From: Ochotona curzoniae
Lineage: Eukaryota > Chordata > Mammalia > Lagomorpha > Ochotonidae
Length of the DNA stretch: 64,000 nt
Assembly (NCBI RefSeq): GCF_017591425.1
Contig: NW_024466459.1
Span: 5,580,001 to 5,644,000 of the forward strand
Direction of reading: 5' to 3'
Of the stretch, positions 36,076-46,330 are shown in pieces. A model generated the notes under the pieces. That model saw only the letters and a program-made list of their open reading frames with translations, ran no database searches and was not told where the DNA came from. Both the position numbers and the translations under genes were made by a program. Each line of letters starts with the position of its first letter. Positions within the stretch are counted from its first letter, which is position 1.

Positions 36076-36104
36076 ATATTTTATTTTATTTTATTTTATT
36101 TTAT
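36076..36104. repeat. (TTTTA)n microsatellite
   Basis: Five to six TTTTA units ending at TTTTATGC. Confidence 0.9.
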
Positions 36105-36657
36105 GCAAATGTCACAAAATATTTACTAAATCAAAGCTGAATATTCTAGTTTTAACAAACCCAGTAGGAGTAAGAGACTGATAAATTTTCATTAAAAAAA
36201 AAAATAAACTAAAAATCCCTACTGTTTTCGCTTTACACTGTGAAAGAAAAAAAGCAGACATGATGCTGTTCCATTAATTACCTTAAAATACTGAGATTCA
36301 TTTTCCAGAAAAGTAAAGTTATATCAGGAGATATTTGAAAAAGTTGGTGGAAATACACTATAAAAACTGTGTGAATGCCAAACATTTTTATGTAAAAGTA
36401 TACTTCATTTGACTTCTGTAAACTGTTAAAGCTCCATCATGTTTATCAAATAAGCTCCATGATGTTTAAATAAAAAGAAGTGGGAGATGTCCATTTTGAT
36501 AACTATTTTTCTAATGTGCCGTTTAGCTAAGACATAGCAGAATCAAGTTCAAACTGCTGTTGGGTAAAGACATTTACTCCTAGGTCATTTTTCACAGGGG
36601 GGAGGGGGTGTTTAAAAGGCAACTTCTCTTTGCCTTTGTATTTTTTATAACTAATAA

Positions 36658-36956
36658 ATTTTCACCGTCTTTGAAAGGTACAGAGTTAGAGACACAGCGA
36701 AACAGAGATCTTCCCTCTGCTAAGCCACTCCTCCGATGTCTGCAATAGCAGCTGGGGCCAGGAACCCAGAGCTCAGTCCAGCTCTGCAACGTGGGTAACA
36801 AGGATTCCTGTCCTTTAGATATCACCTGCCACCCCCAGGATGCACAGGAAGTGATCAGAAATCGACCTGCTGGGATTTGAACCAAGCACTCTGGTATGAG
36901 ATGTGGGTAAGCTGCCTGGTGACTTTACCACTGCAACAAACACCTTCCCCAGGCCT
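36658..36956 (-). mobile_element. CSINE2-type SINE, antisense
   Basis: The plus strand has CTTTGAAAGGTACAGAGTTA, TTTGAACCAAGCACTCTGGT, GAGATGTGGGTAAGCTGCC and ACCACTGCAACAAACACCTT, matching the reverse complement of the older C-family head and body. Confidence 0.75.
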
Positions 36957-39344
36957 TGCTATTGACTTTTTTGTGGTCATGGATTATTTTTGTTCCATTG
37001 ATGGCTTAAGAAGGAGAGCTTCTGAGTTAATTGAACGGAAAAACAAAAAACAAACTCAACTTTTGTTTTCTTCTTTTTTTTTTTTTTTCTTGAAATCTTA
37101 CCAAAGTTTTCCTGGGTAAACTGACCATAGAAAGACCCAAGGAAGTATATTAGAGATCAAGTTGTAACCATTTGTGAAAAGTGAAATTGAATCTTGTGAC
37201 CCTGCTTGATTTTTTTTTTTTTCAACGTCTTTTGCATCTGTTTTGAATGAAACCTCATGCCTTTGTCATCCGTCAGGGGCCGGAGGTCTTCATCTCTGCC
37301 TGCCTCGCCTGTCCAGTATTCTGCTTCGCTACATGACTCTCAGCGCTACTTGATTCCATTTGTTTTCTCCAAATCTCTAAAACTTCCTTCCTCTCAGGGA
37401 ACCAGTAGGCACACTGTTCTCTTTATGCTAGAAAATAATAACGTACTTGTTTCCCCTAGTTCAGTCTCAAATGAAGGAGTCTTTCCTAGGCAGAGGTCTC
37501 CATCTTCATCTCCACCAACAACACACGCCATTCCTTCTTGAGTTCCCTTCCTTTCTCTTCTATGCTACCATGGGAAAGCAACAATTCAGCCGCTTGGAAT
37601 GGTGTTGCCTCAGTTCTACTGAATTGCTTTTATACAGTTTATCCCTATGCAAACATAAATCAAAGTATTTTTTTCCCTGGGGTATTTGGCCAATGCCTTG
37701 TAGTTCATAAATTGCAGCAGGAGCGATCTGATTTTGCTGGTGTCATGACTGACTATGACACTACAGCTTTAGCAGTCGCTCAATAAACTGTTTTAAGTGA
37801 CGACAAAAAATTAATACCTGAAGTTTGGGCTGTTTAGGAGCTGGAAGTAATGTTTGAATAATGTCACATAACTGCCACTAAACTGAGTGATTTCTTTCCT
37901 TCAGTCTTTGTTATTTCGACTTTAAAACACAGACACGTTATAAGCATCTAAGGAGTCAGAGCCATGGAGTGAGAAAGTAAAGGAGGATCCTTAAAAACAC
38001 ATAGGGACACGAAGGCTTATTGTGGTGCAGAATAATTGAAATTCGTACAAACTCACGGAAAACGTAAGGTATAAAAGAATGTAATAATTTCAAGATTTTT
38101 TTTTTTTTTTTACAAAATAGGAATCTTTTAACCTCGTGTTTTACCAACCTTTGGAAGTGTCTGAGTGCATAAAGAGCGAATGGCTGAGACATAGCAGTTC
38201 ATGAATTACCTCTTAAGTCAGGTATGACATCCGCTTTCATTCCACTTACTAGCTAGCCAGAGAGCTTGTTGTCTCTCCCAGATACTTACAAAGCATGAGA
38301 ACCCCAGGTCAGAAGAAAGCATTTTATTCTTCACGCACAACAAAAGCATAAGCATCAGCAAACACCATTGGTTCCTTTTCTCTCTTAGGGGAGAGCAGAG
38401 CCGGGGGTCACAGAGAGGGGTCGGGAAGAGTACGTTTTCATCTCAGCTATGGGAGGTGGAGATTGAAAAACCTGCACCATGAATGCAGAATGCAAGGAAC
38501 TGGTGACCTCACTCCCCAGACGAAGAAAAGATTTCTCAAAAACTCCCTTTCTGCTCCCTGCTCTGTATTACAGTTCTAATAACTCACAGTTTTATGGACT
38601 AACTCCTCTGTGTTTAAAGACGATAACCTTCAGTTTATTTGATTTTTCATAGCTATTTATTTGTGAAAAATGGTCCCATCTCCACACTGAAAGCGCATGT
38701 ACACGTTTGTCAGCTTAAGCATTAAACAAAGTGCCTTCAATTGAAATTTTCAAAATAATTATATTGTAAGGTCAATCTAAAACAATCGTACCAGGTAAAG
38801 TCGGATCTTGATGTAACCACTTTCAGCCAAATCAGTGAGTCCAAGTGTTTTGTTGATCTTCAATAACAGGGAATTGCATGAGTTCTTCAGTGTCAATTCA
38901 AAATCCGGGGGCTTGACGCTACTCTGAGAAAAGTTCTAGACTTTTTTTCCACATGCAAAGGAAGAACTTCGGGGGAATTTAACTAGATGGCAGTGGGGCC
39001 CTGGTAGCAACAGTAGAAAATTGCAACTAATTAGACTCCTTTAACATCCATTACTTAGCTTTTAATTAGACAAAAAATAAGAAAGAGAGACTGGCATAAC
39101 GACCAAAGAAAGTCCAAATTTTGAGAAGGGTTATTCCAGAAAAGCTCCACTTCCTAGAAAATTCTGTTGCTCACTGAGTCCCTAACTTGTGTTTTGGAAG
39201 GAGTAGAATTCCACTGTTTGGAAACCCAGTGAACACAGAGTGATGACAAATTTGCACAGCTATTTTATTTTATAGGAAAAAAAAAAAACCCTGCTAATCA
39301 TTGTGTATTTTAACTGCATTAAACTAGGAATACGTGGAGGATGG
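36957..39344. other. Unique DNA with a possible L2 3' end
   Basis: At 37,760-37,815 the text ACACTACAGCTTTAGCAGTC followed by GCTCAATAAACTG resembles the ancient L2 3' end. The rest is unclassified. Frames on the plus strand at 37,257-37,541 (94 codons) and 37,447-37,710 have no recognisable domain. Confidence 0.4.
37240..37815 (+). mobile_element. Possible L2 LINE remnant
   Basis: Only the 3' terminal words GCTCAATAAA preceded by an AGCAGT-type segment fit L2. The upstream 500 bases are included as a possibility because they are C/T-rich like L2 tails. Confidence 0.25.
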
Positions 39345-39545
39345 TCCCGGCCTCAAATCACATCCTCTCCTTCTCGCAAGGCAACCTATGAGGTTTCAAG
39401 TATTTGGGTTTCTGCTGCAGATGCACAGTTCCAGGCTCCTGGCTTTGCCACGGCCAAGTCCTCATAATTGTAGGCATTTTGGATGTGAACCAGTGGACAA
39501 GTGATCTTTATGTATGCCTTGCAAAAAAAATAATTAAAAAATCTA
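39345..39545 (+). mobile_element. C-family SINE, 3' part
   Basis: Contains TTTCAAGTATTTGGGTTTCT, GTTCCAGGCTCCTGGCTTTG and TTTTGGATGTGAACCAGTGG, then an A-rich end. The 5' head is missing. Confidence 0.65.
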
Positions 39546-39734
39546 GTAAAGTTTCAAAAAATATATGTAGTCAACGTATACAGAATAAAATCTACGTTAC
39601 AGAATTCAACAGTTCAAAACCACATATTCATTTACTCACATGTGTCTCAGTTAAATACTCCTCAGGAGGAAGATTGCCCTGTCCGTCCTTCGTCCTTCGT
39701 TCTCACACACTCAGTCAGATGTATAGGAAAAGGA

Positions 39735-40045
39735 CTCAGCAGTGTGCTTTAGCCCAGAGGCTAATACGCCCTTGTCCTACAGAGTGTTGCCTAAGTCTGA
39801 ATTCCAGCTGCATCTCTTAATTCTGATTTGGCACCAATGAAGACTCTTCCATGCAGTGATGGCCCAGGTAACTGGTCCCTGAGAACCACCTTAGAGACCT
39901 GGGCTACTGGATTCTTGGGCTTCTGTTCCAAACCCAACCAAACTGCTTTGGACATGTGTTAAGTAAACCAGTGGATGTGCTTGATGTTTCTCCTCTCTCT
40001 CTCTCTCCCATCATTCCTCCCAAATTTCACATGTAAGATTTAAAA
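39735..40045 (+). mobile_element. CSINE2-type SINE
   Basis: Head CAGCAGTGTGCTTTAGCCCA followed by AGGCTAATACGCCC. It continues CTGAATTCCAGCTGCATCTC, GTGATGGCCCAGGTAACTGG and CCTTAGAGACCTGGGCTAC, and ends in a TC run and AAATTTCACATG. The older C-family order is complete. Confidence 0.75.
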
Positions 40046-40369
40046 TTAAAATTCCTGTCATTTCTGACCTTTGATGAATCCTTCCATTTACTAAATGACG
40101 ATTAGTTTTATGTGACATCTTCAGCCTGCATTTTCTGGAAACAGCACAGAGAGTCCCAGCTGCCTGCTCTCGTGCAGAATTTTTGTGCTAACTCATGTCA
40201 CTCCTTGCTGTGTGTCTATTCCTGCCCGGTTTGAGTCAGATGAATCTGAATCACTTCTGTTAATGTCAGAGTGACGGCCGAGTTCATGAATTCTACTTCA
40301 CTGCACGCAGAGTTTGTGATAGGCATGACACTCAGTCTGTCTCTCACTCATTGGTTTAACAAACCCTTG

Positions 40370-41840
40370 TGATAGAATGTATCATACATGCATAGAGTGA
40401 ATGCATCTTAAAATGCAGCTGGATGAATTCTACAAGGGGCAAAAGCTCTATCAACACCAAAATCAACACACAGAGCCTTACCAATGCCCTCGGATCCTTC
40501 TGCTTATCTTGACAAAACAAACACGAAGCAACAATGATGGATTCTGTGATCAAAAATCAGTTTGTTTTGTTTTAGAGCTTGATGCCAAGGAAGTTTAGGA
40601 GTAAATATGTTTTCATTGAGGCATCTATCCTTCACTCTTATGCCTTCGGGTTCATGTATGTTGCTATGTGTAGCGTTAGCTGCCTAATTCTCATCTCTGA
40701 ATGGCATTGCATTGTATGAAAGCAGAACAATTTGGCCATTTTCTTCCAGCTGAAAACTTCTCAGTTTGGAGCTATTTTGGATGCTGCTGCTGCTGCAAAT
40801 ATTTTTAGACATTGTTTGGTTCACATATGTATTACATATGTAAAGAAGGAATTCTAGGATCTTCAAGCATGAACATGTCCAAATTAGTTAGATTACCAAA
40901 TACATTCCCCAAATAACACTACCAGCTTCTAATTCCATCAGCCTTCTATAAAAATTGGAATTGCTCCATAGCTTTAATAACACTGTGCATGAATATTCTG
41001 TGTCTTTCATTTTAGAAGCTGAATTATGGTTTAATCTATACTTATTACATAAATATAAATTATTTAATTTCTGTATTTTTCTCATAACCAAATATAGACC
41101 TCTTGACATGCTTATTGGTATCTTTCTATGTGCTTTTAATTCATTTTTAGTGAGGTGATTGCTGAATATTTACCCCATGAAAACACTGAGCTGCTCTTAT
41201 TTTTTAAATTATTTGTAAGAAATATTTCTACATTACTCACATATTTTATATATATGTGCATGTATATAATTCATAGATAGAGGCATATATTCCCTCCACC
41301 TATACCTTTCATGTTTATATTTACTATCGGGTTTTCAATAGAATAACTAATTTTAACAAAGTTGACTTTCTCAAGTTTTTAAAATTGCAAATATTGCATC
41401 TTTTAATGGGATTTCATTTTTGAAGCGCTACTTTTATATAGGAATACAATTGACTTTAGGTCAGATTGTCGTCCCAGGAAGTTTCTAAATTCATGTACTA
41501 ACTTGAGCCAGACTTGCAGATTAGTGAAAATTCTACATACACTATTGTTTCCTACGCAAATAATGACTTTTTGCTTCCCAGTTTTGTGTATGTTAATATG
41601 TGCCAGTATCCTTTGCCTATTTGTGCTTTCAAAGTCTTCCAACATGGTATTAAATAAAAGTAGCATTGAACAAGATCCTATGTTGTTTTGAACTCATGAG
41701 ATAAATATTTGAAAATTCAGCATTAAGAATGTTGAATGCTTGTAGGATTTTGCAGATAATCTTCATTGCTGATGCTTCTATTATTTTATTGAATGAAACA
41801 ATCCCTGGATGGATTACCAACGCCATGTTTTCCAAGAGAA
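40370..41840 (-). mobile_element. Ancient L1 (L1M-type) ORF2/3' UTR, antisense
   Basis: One decayed element can be followed in antisense order over about 1.5 kb. It starts with 3' UTR words at 40,400-40,500 (GCAGCTGGATGAATTCTACA), then CATTGCATTGTATGAAAGCA and TCTCAGTTTGGAGCTATTTT near 40,700-40,780. ORF2 C-terminal antisense follows at about 40,850-40,960. Further into ORF2 are ATAGGAATACAATTGACTT (41,440) and CAAAGTCTTCCAACATGGTA (41,630-41,650), then TTGAATGCTTGTAGGATTTT (41,730). All frames are broken. Confidence 0.7.
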
Positions 41841-41844
41841 TAAG

Positions 41845-42157
41845 AGGAAAGCAGATACTGGGAGGCTTAACATTTCAACCGGTGCAGATGAGTCCAGAGG
41901 GGAAAGAGGAACCGTGACTGCCTTTCCGTACCGGATGTGCCAACTCAGAATTGGCAGAAGATGAGAATACTGGTTTGGCTCGAGCACTGTGGCTGTTTGT
42001 GGGAATAAGAAGTCAGTAGATGCATCAGTAGTCGTGCAGGGATCAAGTCATAAGGTCAAAGACCGGTATTAGGTAAAACAGCGTCAATCTCTTAAGAGAG
42101 CATGTCTCACATACTGAAGCTACAAGAAACAGAAAAACTAAACCAAGACATTTCACA
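41845..42157. other. Unique DNA
   Basis: No feature was recognised between the L1 remnant and the next SINE. Confidence 0.5.
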
Positions 42158-42445
42158 GGACCTGCACTGTGGCAAAACGGGTAACGCTACTGCCTGCCAG
42201 GGCAGCATTCCTTATGGTCACTGGTCCAAATCAGGCTCTACTGTCAATCCAGCTCCTTGCTAATGGCCTGAGAAATGCAAAAGCTGTTAAATGTCCAGAG
42301 CCTTGCCATGCACTTTGGAGAGACCCTGATGAAATTGCTGACTCTGGGCTACATCTTGGCCAAGCACTAGCACAGAGGTGGTTTCAGCTATCTGCGGATT
42401 GGACAAGTGGATAGATCTCTCTCTCTCTCTCTAACTCTTCCAGTA
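42158..42445 (+). mobile_element. Older C-family SINE
   Basis: Head GGACCTGCACTGTGGCAAAA followed by CGGGTAACGCTACTGCC, then CAATCCAGCTCCTTGCTAAT. It ends in a TC run (42,414-42,432) and TAACTCTTCCAG, a rabbit-like form without the pika AATAAAAATAAA tail. Confidence 0.75.
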
Positions 42446-43014
42446 AGCTCCTGATCCACTTTTCAATGTGGCTTATGTAATAGCAACATATGACCAATAA
42501 TATAGAATATCAACAATGGACATATGGCTAATATCCTCAAGAAAACGCAAGAAAGGGCAAGAATATTTATAACTAGAGAACTTCAAAGGGAAATCGGAGT
42601 CTGTAAATACTACAAAACAATGTTCTAAAACAGAAACTGTTCTATGTGAGTCGATGAACTCAAATGGTAAGATGACTAAGATTAGGCAGGATGGATAACA
42701 TTTCTGAACCAACAAGCAGGTCAATATAAAATATACAAAAAGAAGCACAGAAAATATCAGGATGGGATATACAAACATGTTTCTAGTACAAATATGGGAA
42801 CATAATTGCAATGCTGTACAACCAACAGGAGTTTCGGGATGAACTGAGTGAGGAAATGAGAGGTTAGCATTATCTGCAGACAAAAAAAAAAAGTTGGATC
42901 CGTTTTTTTGTTTGTTTTTGTTTTCTTTGGATTGATTTATTGAGACTTGTGGGCAGAAACAATGGAAAGTGTTAGATGAGAACATTATTGAAGTAGCATT
43001 TTAAACAGTTTTGG
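42446..43014. other. Unclassified, minus strand open for 170 codons
   Basis: The minus strand is open between 42,985 and 42,473. The deduced product has a hydrophobic run (about residues 70-95, FVYPILIFSVLLFVYFILTC) and no domain I recognise. The segment is AT-rich and no splice or promoter context was seen. It may be chance or an old repeat. Confidence 0.3.
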
Positions 43015-43290
43015 GGGTAGATGCTTATCCTGCTGGTTCAAATGTCAGTTAAAACACCTGCATCCCACATCAGAGCTCCTGATTCTATCTCCTGTTTCCT
43101 TACTGTATCTTCCACTAACGTAGGACCCTGGGCAGCAGCAGTAGGGGCTCAAGGAATTACGTTCCAGCCATCCCCATGGAAGATCCGGACTGAGTTCCAG
43201 CTCTGGACTTCTGTCCCAGCTCAGTCCTGACTACGCCAGCATTTGAGTACTAAGTGAGAGGGTGGAACACACACACACACACCCACTATC
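43015..43290 (+). mobile_element. CSINE2-type SINE with (AC)n tail
   Basis: Begins GGGGGTAGATGCTTATCC and contains CACCTGCATCCCACATCAGA, ACCCTGGGCAGCAGCAGTAG, CCATGGAAGATCCGGACTGA and CTTCTGTCCCAGCTCAGTCC. The 3' end has become a short AC microsatellite (43,268-43,284). Confidence 0.75.
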
Positions 43291-44259
43291 AAAGACAGGT
43301 TAAAAATGTAAGGCTTCTTTTCTCAAAGTATATCCACACAACTATTACGTTTTACCTAAATCTAAGTTCAATGCTATAAAAATTTTGTCATCAACATTTT
43401 AAGCTGAATGGAAGCTCAAGGAATGACTGATTCCTAACCCCTGCTTTTACTTTCGAGGTCCTAAGGGGCTAAACAGCGTGCCAAGACTCTGCAGCAAATA
43501 GTGGTATAACTTGACTTCCTTCTAAGTACAAAGGCACTGCGATAAGCTTGCACACAAACAGGACCCAATTATTTAAGGAAAACAAGCCTTTTTTTTTTTT
43601 TCTTACTGTGTCACAATTTAGTTATGTGTTGAAAATACAACAGAGAATACTTGGGGGAAATAATTGCCTGTTTTTCCCTTTCTCCTGGTTTATCTAAATG
43701 GAGCTAAATGGAAGAGTGCAGAATTATTAGTCATGACTTAGAATCTGCAATCCTGTTCTTATTTAATTAGATATGAACCATCTTATGAAGTTCCTGGCTT
43801 CCACGACTTTCTTGAAAAACCCTGCTTTATTCCTGATTTATTTATATGTGTACTTACAATCTTACATCTCGAAGTCTTCAGCATCATCTTGGCTCTCATC
43901 CTCTCCACCAAAGAAACCCCTCATCTTTCAGACATATTGTGCACATTACTGCCTCTCTGAGACTCGTTTTCATCACATATAAACAGGATAATAAGTACTA
44001 CTCATTTGATTGAATTTCACTCTGTAGCTTTTATATTTTTTTCTGGAACCTTTTATCACGTTTCTAGTCACAAAATTAATTCAGAAGTAAGCAAGTGTTT
44101 CCCACGCCAAACAGATATCAAGGAAACCAATTTAGAATTATAAAACTATACCCCTTAAATTTTGTATCACCAAAATGACCCCAGGGCTAAATTCTGTCTG
44201 CTATACATTTGTATAAGTAAAATTTTATTTGAACAGTCACAGCCGTGAGCTTGCATTTT
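43291..44259. other. Unique DNA with a MIR trace
   Basis: Unclassified except for the MIR fragment at 43,940-44,010. A T-rich run lies at 43,590-43,601. Confidence 0.5.
43940..44010 (+). mobile_element. MIR fragment
   Basis: CTGCCTCTCTGAGACTCGTT, then TTCATCACATATAAACAGG and ATAATAAGTAC match the conserved 3' core of the ancient mammalian MIR SINE. Confidence 0.55.
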
Positions 44260-44615
44260 AAATATGCTTTTCCTGGGCCTGGCGCGGTGGCGCAAGTGGT
44301 TAAGGTCCTCGCCTCGCACACCCGGGATCTCATATGGGCGCCGGTTCTAATCCCGGCAGCCCCGCTTCCCTTCCAGCTCCCTGCCTGTGGCCTGGGAAAG
44401 CAGTCAAGGACGGCCCAAAGCTTTGGGACCCTGCACCCGTGTGGGAGACCCGGAAGAGGCTCCTGGCTTCGGATTGGCATAGCATTGGCCATTGCGCTCA
44501 CTTGGGGAGTGAATCATCGGATGGAAGATCTTCCTCTCTGTCTCTCCTCTCTGTATATCTGCCTTTCCAATAAAAACATAATAAAAATAAATCTTTAAAA
44601 AAATATGCTTTTCCT
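44260..44615 (+). mobile_element. Young full-length CSINE with 15-bp TSD
   Basis: Flanked by a perfect 15-bp duplication AAATATGCTTTTCCT (44,260-44,274 and 44,601-44,615). The element at 44,275-44,600 begins GGGCCTGGCGCGGTGGCGC. It has an A-box-like TGGCGCAAGTGG (44,288-44,299) and a B-box-like GGTTCTAATCC (44,343-44,353) from its tRNA ancestor. It keeps many CpGs and ends AATAAAAATAAATC plus an A run. Pol III promoter boxes appear intact. This is the least-decayed transposon in the window. Confidence 0.97.
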
Positions 44616-45609
44616 TTAGCAATCACATTCATAAAGGGTGATTGTAATGAAGACTGTCTACTCACAAAGATGAACATACTTATATCAGTGATTTTTCAGG
44701 AACAATTTACTAATCTTTAACTTAAAAGATTTCTGGACATGAATACACATTAATAATAACTGTAAATCAGCTCCTGTTCTTAAACAGGCTTCCATCCAAA
44801 ATCTAGATCTCATAACCCCCTCAATAATTTATTACTCTTTAAGAATTTCACCACATAAATGTAAATATTTTTAAAATTCTATATTAAAAAAGCAAAAAAA
44901 AACAACCTGCTGGTATATTTTTCTTTCACTGTGGGTGGAATTAAATTTTATGTTCATTATTTTATCAATTGGGCTTGGTGATTTTTAACAGTTAAAATAG
45001 ATTTATATTGTATTTGAATTAAGAATGATTTATAGAATCTATTGGAAGCTATAATGGATAGTTTCAGTTCTTAAATATAATACGGATTTCTTTCTTTTTT
45101 AAAGAATTCTTACTCATAGTAAATGAAATGTTTAAGATGAAACTCTCTGTGTTCTATGTTCTGCTGTGTAAAAAATATTTTATTTTAATGAAAGCACATA
45201 ACAATTATACTTTCATTAAAATAGCTCATATAAAGGATTTCAGTGGGAGTACATATATATCTTGGAATGAAAGAGGGAGTTGCTATTTTGGCCAGAATGA
45301 GAGAAGCACATTGTTCTTACTTGAAATGAATATTATTTATAAAGTAGGGGTCAATGAAGAGTCGATGACTGGGAAAAGCTAGCCTAACCAGAGAACTTTA
45401 GCAAACCATGACTTCTTCCTCTGCTGTTCCTGGAACCTCCTTTCAAAGCTGTTCCCATGAAATGTTGGATCCTAAGCCATTTGGAACAATCAAGAGTTAT
45501 TGTTTTAATGTTCAACATCAACACAGAGTACCACAATGAGTCACTAGACATCTGTATTGACATGCTAAGGGAGTGTGTTTTCGTTTTTGTTTTTTAGTTT
45601 GGGGTATGT
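44616..45609. other. AT-rich unique DNA
   Basis: No repeat family or coding evidence was recognised. Confidence 0.5.
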
Positions 45610-45842
45610 TTTTAAATTTTATTTTTTTTGAAAGGCATATTAGATTTACAGAGAGAAGGTGAGACAGAAATAAAGAAACTTTTGTCTGCTGGTTCATTTG
45701 CCAAATGGCCACAACTGCCAGAGCTGAGACTTCCTGAAGTCTCTTGGAAGAACCAGGAGTTTCTTCCGGGTCTCCCATGTGGGTACAGGGAGCCAAGGCT
45801 TTGGGCCATTCTCTACTGCTTTCCCAGGCCAAGAACAAGTCA
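45610..45842 (-). mobile_element. CSINE, antisense, 5'-truncated
   Basis: The plus strand starts TTTTTAAATTTTATTTTTTT and has TTCTTCCGGGTCTCCCATGT and CTACTGCTTTCCCAGGCC. It stops before the GGGAGCTGGATGG and head region, so the 5' third of the element is absent. Confidence 0.85.
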
Positions 45843-46025
45843 CCCATGGGAAATATTTCAAAGGTAGAACTCTCAAGGGGTTCTGATAAATTGTATGCAA
45901 AGTCATGGGCACCTCCAAGATTTATGATCAGACAAAATCAGGATAGAAATAGGGGAGACAGGTAAGAAGTTCAGTTTTCAGTACACTTTGGACATGGATA
46001 TTGCTAAGAAGTAGACTTTTCTCCA

Positions 46026-46330
46026 AGCCAGTGCGATAGCCTAGAGACTAGAACTTTGTCTTGAACATGGAAGGATATTACATGGGTGCCAGTGAGAGTT
46101 CTGACTGCTCCACTTCCCTGCTGGCTCCCTCCTTGTGGTCTAGGAAAGCAATTGAGGATGGCCCAAAACCTTGGGGATGCACCTGTGTGAGAGATTCAGA
46201 AAAAGCTCCTGGCTCCTGGCTTCAGAGCAGCTCAGCTCTGGCCATTGTGGCCATTTGGGGATGACCCAGTGGATGGAAGATCTTTCTCTGTCTCTCCTTC
46301 TCTCTGTAAATGTAACTTAATAACAAGTAA
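46026..46330 (+). mobile_element. CSINE, moderately diverged
   Basis: Head AAGCCAGTGCGATAGCCTAG, then TTGTGGTCTAGGAAAGCAAT, GAGGATGGCCCAAAACCTTG and CTCCTGGCTCCTGGCTTCAG. It ends CTCTGTAAATGTAACTTAAT. Confidence 0.85.

Larger units (their letters stand above)
34369..36657. other. Unique AT-rich DNA with a SINE-head scrap
   Basis: Mostly unclassified. A 40-bp C-family head fragment (34,792-34,831) and a TTTTA microsatellite (36,076-36,104) are listed separately. Confidence 0.5.

Noticed and set aside
39404..39820. 138-codon plus-strand frame
   Set aside because: It starts and ends inside C-family SINEs with a short unique part between; no domain.
44288..44353. tRNA gene
   Set aside because: The A- and B-box-like motifs belong to the tRNA-derived SINE head. 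There is no acceptor stem or full cloverleaf.
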